Positions 37,213-45,746 of a DNA stretch of 64,000 nt are shown piece after piece. This DNA comes from Neorhizobium huautlense (GTDB lineage Bacteria > Pseudomonadota > Alphaproteobacteria > Rhizobiales > Rhizobiaceae), in the NCBI RefSeq assembly GCF_002968575.1, contig NZ_PVBM01000016.1:1-64000 (forward strand). The letters are read 5' to 3'. The position numbers and the translations under genes are program-made. The stretch's first letter is position 1; every line of letters begins with the position of its first letter. Below the pieces are notes generated by a model. That model was given only the letters and a program-made list of their open reading frames with translations. It was not told where the DNA came from and did no database searches.

Positions 37213-38627
37213 TGCATAGCGTTTCCCTCAACAATGCCCCCGCTGTCCAGCACATAACCGTTAGCAACCCGTTTGACGGCAGCATAGTCGGCACAGTCGT
37301 CACGACGAGCGCCGACGACATCGGCTACCTTCTTGAGCGCGCAAGGCGCGGTGCTCAGATCGCACGCCGCCTTCCCCGTTACCAACGCTCTGCAATCCTC
37401 GAAAAGGCCGCCTCTGCAGTTGAGAAGAACAAAGAGGAGTTCGCTCTTCTTATTGTTCGGGAAGCCGGCAAGACGATCACGCAGGCTCGCAAGGAAGCGA
37501 CCCGCTGCATCAACACACTGAAGCTCTCGGCCGACGAAGCCAAGCGCAACGCCGGGGAAGTCATTCCCTTCGACTCCTATGCCGGATCGGAAACGCGTCA
37601 GGGGTGGTTTACCCGTGAACCGTTGGGCATTATTACGGCAATCACCCCCTACAACGACCCCCTGAACCTCGTCGCCCACAAGCTTGGGCCGGCAATCGCC
37701 GGCGGCAACGCAGTTCTTCTCAAGCCGTCGGAGCTGACCCCGTTGTCAGCGCTCAGACTGGCAGACGTCCTGGTTGAAAGCGGTCTTCCGGAGGAGATCG
37801 TCACCGTCGCGATCGGTGGCGCTGATCTTGGAAAAGCCCTCGTCACTGCTCGGGATGTTCGGATGATTTCGTTCACCGGCGGGTTTGTGACAGGCGAGGC
37901 GATCGCCAAGAATGCCGGCCTGAAGAAGCTGGCGATGGACCTTGGCGGCAACGCTCCAGTGATCGTGATGGAAAACTCGGATTTCGACGCGGCAGTCGAA
38001 GGCTGCGTCTCAGGCGCATATTGGGCAGCCGGCCAGAATTGCATCGGAACGCAGCGCATTCTGGTTCAGCGACCGATCTACGAACAATTCAGGACGGAGT
38101 TCGTTGCGAAGACCAAGAGGCTCAAAACTGGCAATCCGCTCGAAGCGGATACGGACGTGGGCCCGATGATCGCAGAGCGGGCAGTGACCCGGGCTGCAGC
38201 TATGGTTGATCGGGCGATCAGCGCAGGTGCTACTTTGCTGTGCGGCAACAAGCCCTCCGGCAATCTCTTCCCACCAACCGTGCTGGAGAACGTTCCTTCC
38301 GACTGCGATGTCTGGAAAGAAGAGGTTTTTGCTCCGATCGTCCTCCTCCAGCCGTTTGACAAGCTGAGCGATGCAATCGAGATGGCAAACAGTCCCGACT
38401 ACAGCCTTCACGCGGGCATCTTCACGAACGACCTGGAAGCCGCTCTGGACGCGGCGAGCCGGATTGATGCCGGTGGCGTCATGATCAATGACTCCTCGGA
38501 CTACCGTTTCGACGCAATGCCCTTCGGCGGCTTCAAATACGGCAGCATGGGACGCGAGGGGGTGCGTTTTGCATACGAAGACATGACGCAGCCCAAGGTC
38601 GTCTGCATCAATCGGTTGAAGACCTAA
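37209..38627 (+). CDS. Aldehyde dehydrogenase, probable aspartate-semialdehyde oxidising
   Basis: 472 residues, ALDH superfamily. NAD-binding and [30 protein letters not shown], catalytic Cys in [14 protein letters not shown], and the C-terminal [15 protein letters not shown]. The general-base Glu normally in LELGG is Asp here (AMDLGGNAP), a change seen in some non-standard ALDHs. Overlap with the homoserine dehydrogenase stop and position before aspartase suggest it converts aspartate semialdehyde to aspartate, bypassing the biosynthetic, phosphorylating route. Succinate- or other semialdehyde use cannot be ruled out. Confidence 0.88.
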   Translation: MMHSVSLNNAPAVQHITVSNPFDGSIVGTVVTTSADDIGYLLERARRGAQIARRLPRYQRSAILEKAASAVEKNKEEFALLIVREAGKTITQARKEATRCINTLKLSADEAKRNAGEVIPFDSYAGSETRQGWFTREPLGIITAITPYNDPLNLVAHKLGPAIAGGNAVLLKPSELTPLSALRLADVLVESGLPEEIVTVAIGGADLGKALVTARDVRMISFTGGFVTGEAIAKNAGLKKLAMDLGGNAPVIVMENSDFDAAVEGCVSGAYWAAGQNCIGTQRILVQRPIYEQFRTEFVAKTKRLKTGNPLEADTDVGPMIAERAVTRAAAMVDRAISAGATLLCGNKPSGNLFPPTVLENVPSDCDVWKEEVFAPIVLLQPFDKLSDAIEMANSPDYSLHAGIFTNDLEAALDAASRIDAGGVMINDSSDYRFDAMPFGGFKYGSMGREGVRFAYEDMTQPKVVCINRLKT

Positions 38628-38672
38628 TCACCACGCCAGACCGGTCCAGTCACCAGCATTCGGGAGTTTCAC

Positions 38673-39551
38673 ATGTTCAAAGGTTCCATTACCGCGCTCG
38701 TTACACCGTTCGCTGATGGCAAGGTCGATGAGGCTGCATTGTGTAGCCTCATCGAATGGCAGATTGGTGAGGGGTCTTCCGGCCTTGTTCCATGCGGGAC
38801 AACCGGTGAGAGCCCAACCCTTAGCCATGCTGAGCATAAGCAAGTCATCGAATTAACGATCGATGTCGCCAAAGGACGGGTTCCGATCATTGCCGGGGCC
38901 GGTTCTAACAGCACCGAGGAAGCAATAGACTTCGTCCACCACGCCCAAAAGGCAGGTGCAGACGGGCTGCTGATTGTTTCTCCATACTACAACAAGCCGA
39001 CCCAGGAAGGCATTTACCAGCACTTCAAGGCGATAGATGCTGAGGCAGACATCCCGATCATTGTCTACAATATTCCCGGCCGCAGCGTTATCGATATCCA
39101 GGTGGAAACGCTCGCGCGCATTTTCAAAGACTGCAAGAACGTCACTGGCGTGAAAGACGCAACTGGCAACATCCTTCGGCCGTCGTTGGAGCGCATGGCA
39201 TGTGGGAAGGAGTTCAATCTCCTGTCAGGCGAGGATGGCACCGCACTGGGTTACATGGCACATGGTGGCCATGGCTGCATCTCGGTGACTGCAAATGTTG
39301 CCCCGCGCCTTTGCGCCGAGTTTCAGCATGCCTGCCTGAGTGGAGATTTCAGTCTCGCACTCACTTTGCAGGATCAGTTGATGCCGCTTCATCGCGCCCT
39401 TTTCCTCGAAACCAATCCCGCAGGTCCGAAGTATGCCTTGTCGCGTCTTGGGATCATCCGTGGTGACCTGCGCCTTCCGCTCGTGGACGTTAGCCCGCCA
39501 GTGAAGCAGGCGATCGACGACGCTATGCGTCACGCCGGAATTGATGTGTAG
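38673..39551 (+). CDS. dapA: DapA-type 4-hydroxy-tetrahydrodipicolinate synthase
   Basis: 292 residues with all DHDPS hallmarks: [15 protein letters not shown], Tyr in [12 protein letters not shown], Schiff-base Lys in [10 protein letters not shown], and [13 protein letters not shown]. It condenses aspartate semialdehyde with pyruvate. In this catabolic operon it may drain toxic aspartate semialdehyde to lysine biosynthesis, or act on a related aldehyde. 45 bp after the ALDH gene, 11 bp before aspA. Confidence 0.92.
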   Translation: MFKGSITALVTPFADGKVDEAALCSLIEWQIGEGSSGLVPCGTTGESPTLSHAEHKQVIELTIDVAKGRVPIIAGAGSNSTEEAIDFVHHAQKAGADGLLIVSPYYNKPTQEGIYQHFKAIDAEADIPIIVYNIPGRSVIDIQVETLARIFKDCKNVTGVKDATGNILRPSLERMACGKEFNLLSGEDGTALGYMAHGGHGCISVTANVAPRLCAEFQHACLSGDFSLALTLQDQLMPLHRALFLETNPAGPKYALSRLGIIRGDLRLPLVDVSPPVKQAIDDAMRHAGIDV

Positions 39552-39562
39552 AAAGACGAGAA

Positions 39563-40978
39563 ATGATCACTGAACGCATTGAAGCTGATTTGATTGGCTC
39601 CCTGCAGATCCCTGCCAATGTCCTCTACGGCGTCCATACGCGACGCGCCGAACTCAATTTCGATGTCTCTGGGCTCTGCCTCCGCGACTTCCCGGAACTT
39701 ATCCAGTCCATGGCCATGATCAAAAAGGCCGCGGTCATGGCAAACTATGAGCTTGGTCTTCTCTCGCAGGAAAAGACCAACGCAATTTCAGAAGCTTGCG
39801 ACCACCTCATCGAGCTCAAGGATGTAGATGGCAACTTCCCCGTCGACATGATGCAGGGTGGCGCTGGCACATCCACGAACATGAACGTCAATGAGGTGAT
39901 AAGCAACCTGGCGCTCAGTAAGCTGGGGGCCAAGGCAGGCGAATACAGCAAGCTTCATCCAAATGACGATGTAAACCTCTCGCAGTCGACCAACGACGTG
40001 TACCCGACGGCCCTGCGCCTCACCATTCTGCGCGCATGTGACGGCTTGGTGAGTGCACAGATCAGCCTCAGGGACGCGTTCCGCGCGAAGGCAAGAGAGT
40101 ATGCCGCGGCACTTAAGGTTGGACGCACACAGCTGCAGGACGCTGTGCCAATGACTGTCGGCCAGGAGTTCGAAGCCTTTGCCGAACTCATCGACGAAGA
40201 CATCAGGCAACTCCAGACCGTATCCAAGCTGCTCAAGGAAGTGAACCTCGGGGGATCTGCGATAGGGACGTCGATCAATGTGCCGCCCGGCTTTGCCGCT
40301 ACAGCCTGCCGTCACTTGATAGAGATTTCAGGCTTCCAGCTCATTCCAGCTCGAAATCTGATCGAGGCAACCTCTGACACGGGGGGCTTTGTCTCCTTCT
40401 CGGGCGTCCTCAAGCGCATGGCGGTGAAGCTGACGAAAATCAGCAACGACCTGAGGCTCTTGAGCAGCGGGCCTCGTGGCGGATTTGGCGAGATCCGGCT
40501 GCCCGCCGTGCAGGCGGGCTCGTCGATCATGCCCGGAAAGGTCAACCCCGTAATTCCGGAGATGATCAATCAGATCAGCTTCCAGGTCATCGGGAATGAT
40601 CTTACCGTCACTCTCGCTGCCAGTGCAGGTCAGCTCCAGTTAAACGCGATGGAGCCGGTGATCGTTCTCAATATTCTCCAATCGATGCGAATGCTGACCC
40701 GCGGAATGGACATTTTCAAGCATCGCTGCGTCGATGGCATTGAGGTGGACACAGCGCGCTGCGAGGCAGTTCTTGACCAGACACTCGTGCTGGCAACTCC
40801 GCTCGCAAAGATGATCGGCTACAGCAATGCAGCCGTCCTTTCGAAGAAGGCTCTGGCTGACAATCGAAAATTGCGAGAGGTCGTTGAGGAGGCAGGCGTC
40901 CTTACAGCGCAGCAAATTGAGACATTGTTCGCGGGGACGGCGGAGTTTACACGCCTGCCAACGCGCTCGTCAGCTTGA
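39563..40978 (+). CDS. aspA: Aspartate ammonia-lyase
   Basis: 471 residues, fumarase/aspartase superfamily. Signature GSSIMPGKVNPVIPE with the catalytic loop, and conserved MQGGAGTSTNMNVNEVISN, NLSQSTNDVYPTA and GRTQLQDAVPMTVGQEF. Converts aspartate to fumarate and ammonia, the final step needed to feed homoserine carbon into the TCA cycle. Eleven bases after dapA. Confidence 0.94.
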   Translation: MITERIEADLIGSLQIPANVLYGVHTRRAELNFDVSGLCLRDFPELIQSMAMIKKAAVMANYELGLLSQEKTNAISEACDHLIELKDVDGNFPVDMMQGGAGTSTNMNVNEVISNLALSKLGAKAGEYSKLHPNDDVNLSQSTNDVYPTALRLTILRACDGLVSAQISLRDAFRAKAREYAAALKVGRTQLQDAVPMTVGQEFEAFAELIDEDIRQLQTVSKLLKEVNLGGSAIGTSINVPPGFAATACRHLIEISGFQLIPARNLIEATSDTGGFVSFSGVLKRMAVKLTKISNDLRLLSSGPRGGFGEIRLPAVQAGSSIMPGKVNPVIPEMINQISFQVIGNDLTVTLAASAGQLQLNAMEPVIVLNILQSMRMLTRGMDIFKHRCVDGIEVDTARCEAVLDQTLVLATPLAKMIGYSNAAVLSKKALADNRKLREVVEEAGVLTAQQIETLFAGTAEFTRLPTRSSA

Positions 40979-40992
40979 TGGGATAGCAAAAA

Positions 40993-41793
40993 GTGGCGGT
41001 ATTTACTGAATTGTCCGATGAGGATCGCGTATCAATCACGACAGCCTACGGGATGATGTCGTTGTCGTCGGTAATCGGCATTGCCGATGGCGATACAGAA
41101 ACCACATACCTCTTTCGCACAAAAGAAGAGGAATACATCGTTACGCTGTTTGAAAACGGTGCGGAACCACTTGATCTCGAGAGAGCGTTCGTCACGATGG
41201 AGACGCTTCATCGCAATGGCGTGCCCTGCCCCAGGCCCATACGCACCGTTGACGGCAGCGCGACATTCCATGTGGCTGAACGTCTGGTGGCGGTCGTCAC
41301 ATTCGTCCCAGGATCATCTACCTCCAACGCGACAGATGCGAAATGCGTGAGCTTGGGCCGTGTCATGGCTCAAATCCATACTGTCCTTGAGCGCAAAGTT
41401 AAGAGGGTGGCGACAGAACTTCCCACGGGCGCTGTCCACGGTGCACTGGTTCACGACAATGTCTTCTACATTGATGACAGAGTCAGCGGCGTAATCAACT
41501 TCCGCCTGCGCCACGATGATGTTCTGGTGTCGGAAGTGGCTGACGCTTTGGTTTCATGGACAGGTCTTGCCACCGGAAAATTGGACAAATCCCGGGCAGG
41601 CGCGCTTCTCCGTGGCTATCAAGAGGTGCGCCAACTCTCGGAAGCCGAGATGCAAGCGCTTCCAGCTTTTGTGATGGCATCCGTTTCTCGCCGTTTTGCC
41701 GGCAAGAACGGGAAAACTGGCGTGCCGGAGATCGCTTTGGCGGCATACGAAACTGCTCGCAATATTCTGAACGACAGCTATCCAACATCATGA
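40993..41793 (+). CDS. Homoserine-kinase-like protein (APH fold) lacking catalytic residues
   Basis: 266 residues related to type II homoserine kinase ThrB: MAVFTELSDED at the start, YIVTLFENGAEPLDLERAFV, GVPCPRPIRTVDG and AERLVAVVTFVPG. The family is about 320 residues; about 50 are missing between the Q-I-H helix (near 129) and the catalytic loop. The catalytic motif, HxD-L in ThrB, reads H149-G-A151-L, so the Asp base is Ala. The metal-binding IDF reads I168-N-F. Asp155 of HDN remains. Likely no phosphotransfer; a pseudokinase binding homoserine, or a relic. GTG start 14 bp after aspA; overlaps the lrp start by four bases. Confidence 0.82.
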   Translation: MAVFTELSDEDRVSITTAYGMMSLSSVIGIADGDTETTYLFRTKEEEYIVTLFENGAEPLDLERAFVTMETLHRNGVPCPRPIRTVDGSATFHVAERLVAVVTFVPGSSTSNATDAKCVSLGRVMAQIHTVLERKVKRVATELPTGAVHGALVHDNVFYIDDRVSGVINFRLRHDDVLVSEVADALVSWTGLATGKLDKSRAGALLRGYQEVRQLSEAEMQALPAFVMASVSRRFAGKNGKTGVPEIALAAYETARNILNDSYPTS

Positions 41794-42233
41794 AGTACCT
41801 GATCGATCGGATAGATGAACAGATACTCTCCGAGTTGAAGGCGAATGCGCGCGTCTCGCACGCGGAACTGTCAGCGAAAGTGAACCTGTCGCGAAACGCG
41901 GTACGTGTTCGGATCGAAAGGCTAGAGCGCGAGGGCTTCATAAAGGGATACACCATCGTCACTGGCGATGGTGGCGGTGACCAACATGTCACCACAGCCT
42001 TGATGTTCGTATATCGCCAGGACCGGATGAGAGGCGGTGATGTCATTCAGGCGCTTCGCAAAATTCCCGAAGTTGTGGCATGCGATGTCATGACGGGCGA
42101 CTTCGATCTGCTAGTACGCGTCGAATCTCCCGAAGCCGATCGTATCCGCCGCATCTGGCAACAGGTTTCGGAAATGCCGGGGGTACGGGACACACTGACC
42201 GCGTTCGCGCTTTCTTCAGTCATAAGAAAATGA
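41790..42233 (+). CDS. Lrp/AsnC family transcriptional regulator
   Basis: 147 residues: AsnC HTH at about 5-55 (IDRIDEQILSELKANARVSH, then LSAKVNLSRNAVRVRIERLE) and a RAM effector domain (FDLLVRVESPEADRIRRIW). Its ATG overlaps the stop of the kinase-like gene (ATGA), so it is made with the homoserine operon and probably regulates it in response to homoserine or a product. Confidence 0.93.
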   Translation: MKYLIDRIDEQILSELKANARVSHAELSAKVNLSRNAVRVRIERLEREGFIKGYTIVTGDGGGDQHVTTALMFVYRQDRMRGGDVIQALRKIPEVVACDVMTGDFDLLVRVESPEADRIRRIWQQVSEMPGVRDTLTAFALSSVIRK

Positions 42234-42554
42234 CGCTATCCAGGCAATGAACCCCGGTCTGCCGCCAACCACAACAGCGCCGCCTGCTAGTCACACAAGT
42301 GCAGCGGGCCACCCGCCGACCCTTTTGCGTATGAAGTGACCCGCCGGCATCTGGACTTCAATGCTGTTCGCATGAGCAGACCACGCCTGACGCGCTCGGA
42401 CAATTTCTGCCTTGAGCACGCACAAAGCCCGCGAACAACAGTCGGCATGTGGATCACAATGGGCCTGTATCGGCGGGTCGAGATCAGGCCCGCCGAGGTG
42501 GCTTAGGCCCAAATGCTTGCAGAGCTCGAATGAAAACGAGCTCTGCCTTCGCCT
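42234..42554. other. Intergenic region between convergent operons
   Basis: 321 bp between the lrp gene and the convergent GST gene. I see no gene or clear terminator in it. Confidence 0.5.
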
Positions 42555-43193
42555 TCAAAGTATCGATAGTGAAGTGGGCCCTGGCATCAGATCATATGGA
42601 TGCCGCCAACCTGCCAGGTTTCGGATTCTGTCCTTCCACTTTGCGATGTTGGGAAACTCGCTCTCGGGCATGCCCGTCTCCTCCGGCATGTAGACGTAGC
42701 CGGCCAGAGACAGATCCGCGATTGTCGGGCGTTCAGACACAAGGAACGGCGTTTGCCGCAGGTGGTCGTCGACAATGCGATACGCGGCGGTCGCTCGCTC
42801 TCGCAGGAACTGCGTCAACTCGGTTTCTCCAGTCTGCTTGATCCCATAAAGATAGCGCAGAGTGGCGAAATAGCTTGTGAATTTATGGTTGTCGAACAAC
42901 ATCCATCGCCAGATCGCGTGCTTCTCCGAAGCATTGGCAGGACCAAATTTTCCCGTGGTTTCAGCCAAGTAGTCCAGGATAAGTGCCGACTGACTGAGTT
43001 TTGCGCCTTTGTGTTCCAGAACTGGAACTTCTCCCAGTTCGTTCACCTCCTGTCGCCATTGCTCTTGATGCGTTTGACCACCGAAGTAGTCCACGAGCAC
43101 CGGTTCCCAGTCTTGGCCTGCAAGCGCAAGAAACAACGCAACCTTGTATGAGTTTCCCGACATCGCAAAGCAATGCAGCCTGAATTCCGACAT
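42555..43193 (-). CDS. Glutathione S-transferase
   Basis: 212 residues: N-terminal thioredoxin fold (LHCFAMSGNSYKVALFLALAG with Ser near the active site, then ELGEVPVLEHKGAKLSQSA for glutathione binding) and a C-terminal helical domain (ERPTIADLSLAGYVYM). Last gene of a four-gene minus-strand operon behind the MocR regulator; may detoxify an electrophilic product of the gamma-lyase such as a vinyl or keto compound (inference). Confidence 0.9.
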   Translation of the reverse strand: MSEFRLHCFAMSGNSYKVALFLALAGQDWEPVLVDYFGGQTHQEQWRQEVNELGEVPVLEHKGAKLSQSALILDYLAETTGKFGPANASEKHAIWRWMLFDNHKFTSYFATLRYLYGIKQTGETELTQFLRERATAAYRIVDDHLRQTPFLVSERPTIADLSLAGYVYMPEETGMPESEFPNIAKWKDRIRNLAGWRHPYDLMPGPTSLSIL

Positions 43194-43292
43194 GCGCAGT
43201 CTCCAATCATTAGAGTTTCATCTTGGTTCGTCCCCATTGTTTGCGGCCGACGACTCTATTGTCTGGAGCGCAGAGGCAACAGGGGTCTGGCA

Positions 43293-44756
43293 CTAGACCA
43301 CTTCCAATGTGATCAACAGGGAGCCTGTGAGCAGCACGATCACGATCACCACCGCGAACGGCATCATTGCGCGGTAAACCGCCCGTTCCCGTCCAGCGCA
43401 GCCGGCAAGACTGCATACTATCGACATTCGCACCGGAGAAATTAGGTTTAGCGCAAGAGCCGCAGTGTGCTGCAGGGCGATAACCGCCGCGACATTCAGG
43501 CCGGCCTCCGTCGCGAGGCTGACCTGAGAACCCATGAAGAGGCCGTTTGCGGCATTGCCGCTGTTTGCGAGAGCGCCGAATGCAGCGGATATGAGCGTGA
43601 GGCATGCCAGCGCGCCTGTGCCGATCGCGGCATGCATGCCCTCTGCGAGGGCCGAAGCGATCCCCGAGCTGGACAAGATCTCCGCCATCATAGAAAAAAT
43701 GATGATGGCGAGAACCGAAAGTCGACCGGTCTTCCAAGCTTCCCGAGCCTGCAGTTTTAGGCTCGAAACGTGACCATAGAAGAGCGCGCACAACAAGGCT
43801 CCGAAGGTGAGCCAAGTGCCGGCGTGAAAGAGCGGCGACCAGCCCGGCGCGCCGACAAAAGGCTCGAGCCGCCCTGTTTGCTGCAGGAACTGGCTCAAAG
43901 GCAAGACGAGCCGACTGGCCAAAAGCCATCCTATGAGAAGCGCAAAGGGGGTCATCCTTTCCATTGCTTCAAGCATTCGCTCCTTGTCGGGGCGCTCATC
44001 GGCAACATAACGTAGAACGATGACGGGCCCGTAGGCACAGAGCATGGCCACCTCTGGTCCGAGGGCGTGCGTCGCTGCAATCAGCAGCAGAATGCTTCCT
44101 CCTAGCCATAGAACCTCGCTGAGATGCTCGCGGATCGGCGCCCCGACACCTGCTTTCTCAGCCATCCTCCAGAACATTGGCAACCAGAGCACATTCAAGG
44201 CCAACTGAAAGAAACTCGCATTGACAGCGAGGGCGGTAGGGTCGCTGTGCGAAAAGGCACCAGCGACGATCGCACCGTTGCCCATGCCGCCCCACAGAAT
44301 CATTGTCTGACTGATCAGGCTGAACGCCATCAGAGGGACAGGTTGCAGGTCCAGCTTGCGCAGCAACAGCATCGTTCCCACGATCCCGACACCGAAGCCG
44401 GTCGCGGATTCGGAAAACGGACCGATGAGGAAGCAGGCAGAAAACAGCAACCGCCGCCTGCCCTGCCTGTTGCGCTGCAGGCCTTCCACGGGCATCGCGG
44501 CATCTCCAGGCCGAATTGCCATTTGCCAGAACAGCAGCCCACCCAGGATGTAGGGCACAACAATCCAGCCGATCCAGGCTCCGCGCAGTAGTGCAAAGGC
44601 GCCATCAAACAGCTGAAACCGCTCCGGCGCAGCGGTCAACGCGACGACCACGGCAACCAGCAATCCGATGATTGCGGCACCAAGCGTGGAGGCACGACCG
44701 CTAGCGAGCAGTGCGATGACGATGAGCGCGGGCAATGCCCATACGAAATAAAGCAC
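43293..44756 (-). CDS. L-lactate permease family transporter
   Basis: 487 residues, somewhat shorter than LldP/GlcA (about 550), with about 12-14 membrane helices. Family motifs: IGPFSESATGFGVGIVGTM, the later ALANSGNAANGLFMGSQ, and the ISPVRMSIVCSLAGCAGRER end. Family members move lactate and glycolate with protons; in this operon a related hydroxy or keto acid may be the substrate. 41 bp after the DapA-superfamily gene. Confidence 0.9.
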   Translation of the reverse strand: MLYFVWALPALIVIALLASGRASTLGAAIIGLLVAVVVALTAAPERFQLFDGAFALLRGAWIGWIVVPYILGGLLFWQMAIRPGDAAMPVEGLQRNRQGRRRLLFSACFLIGPFSESATGFGVGIVGTMLLLRKLDLQPVPLMAFSLISQTMILWGGMGNGAIVAGAFSHSDPTALAVNASFFQLALNVLWLPMFWRMAEKAGVGAPIREHLSEVLWLGGSILLLIAATHALGPEVAMLCAYGPVIVLRYVADERPDKERMLEAMERMTPFALLIGWLLASRLVLPLSQFLQQTGRLEPFVGAPGWSPLFHAGTWLTFGALLCALFYGHVSSLKLQAREAWKTGRLSVLAIIIFSMMAEILSSSGIASALAEGMHAAIGTGALACLTLISAAFGALANSGNAANGLFMGSQVSLATEAGLNVAAVIALQHTAALALNLISPVRMSIVCSLAGCAGRERAVYRAMMPFAVVIVIVLLTGSLLITLEVV

Positions 44757-44797
44757 TGCCCTCTGGATCCTCCACCAGTGCCAGACGTTGCTTTGCC

Positions 44798-45697
44798 TCA
44801 GGCCAGGTCGTGCTCAAACACGGCGAGGCACTGAGCAACCCTCTCCTTCGCGGCCGGAGGCAGGGGGAGTATAGGACGAGGCGGTTCGGCCTGGCAGACG
44901 CCGAGCAGATCTGCCATGGTGTAGACCGTCCGAAGGCTTGAGAACTGTTTGAACAGTTCCCAGATCGGCGCAAGGCCTGCATCGATCCGGCGTGCCTCGC
45001 CGGCATCACCGTTCTGTGCTGCCCTGACGATGCGCAGGCAGACATCGGGAAGGATGCCGGCGAGCACGCTATACCAGGTATCGGCACCGCAGATCATGGC
45101 TTCGGCAGCATTCCAATCCCCGCTATAGCCGATCGAGAAGCCCCTAGGTGCCGTCGATCTCTGGTGCGCCAGATGCCTCGCGATCTCCTCGGATTTTTCC
45201 GTGGGATTCTTGATCGCAACAATGCCAGACACATGAGCCAATCGTTCTACCAGATCGGCTGTGAAACGGAAATGAGTGGTCCCCGGATTATCGTAGATCA
45301 CGATGGGTAGGCCGCTCTCGCGAGCGACGGTTGAGAAGTGCTCGAAGACCTCATTCTCCGTCAGCGGTGCATAGGAAACTGCAGCAAGGAGGCCAGCCGC
45401 GGCACCTGCGGCTTTCGCGTCCTGCGCCAGCCTGACCGCCTCGTCTGTCCGCATGGCCCCGACGCCCACCACGACCGGTGTGTTCCCGCGGACCTCCTTG
45501 ATCGCTGCTTCCACAGCCCGCCGCCGCTCCTCACGGGACAGGTACATATAGGTTCCGGTGCTGCCAAGAAGGCCAATCGAATCGACGCCCGCGGTGCAGA
45601 GGCGCGCTACCAGTCTTTTGAGCGCGGCAATGTCGACATTGCCGTTTTGGTCAGCCGGCGTGATGGGAAATGCGGAAAGCCCGCTGAGGATAGCCAT
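44798..45697 (-). CDS. DapA-superfamily aldolase/lyase
   Basis: 299 residues with the N-acetylneuraminate lyase/DHDPS fold. Schiff-base Lys in GIVAIKNPTEKSEE and Tyr in IVIYDNPGTTHFRF are kept, but the DHDPS GTTGE motif reads GSTGTYMYLS, so it is not a standard DapA. Such variants are pyruvate or 2-keto-acid aldolases, dehydratases or racemase-like. Placed between the gamma-lyase (49 bp) and the lactate-permease-like gene. Confidence 0.88.
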   Translation of the reverse strand: MAILSGLSAFPITPADQNGNVDIAALKRLVARLCTAGVDSIGLLGSTGTYMYLSREERRRAVEAAIKEVRGNTPVVVGVGAMRTDEAVRLAQDAKAAGAAAGLLAAVSYAPLTENEVFEHFSTVARESGLPIVIYDNPGTTHFRFTADLVERLAHVSGIVAIKNPTEKSEEIARHLAHQRSTAPRGFSIGYSGDWNAAEAMICGADTWYSVLAGILPDVCLRIVRAAQNGDAGEARRIDAGLAPIWELFKQFSSLRTVYTMADLLGVCQAEPPRPILPLPPAAKERVAQCLAVFEHDLA

Positions 45698-45746
45698 TGG
45701 AAACTCCGATTTCGACGTCTATGTATTCAAAGCTTCTCTGGAAATG

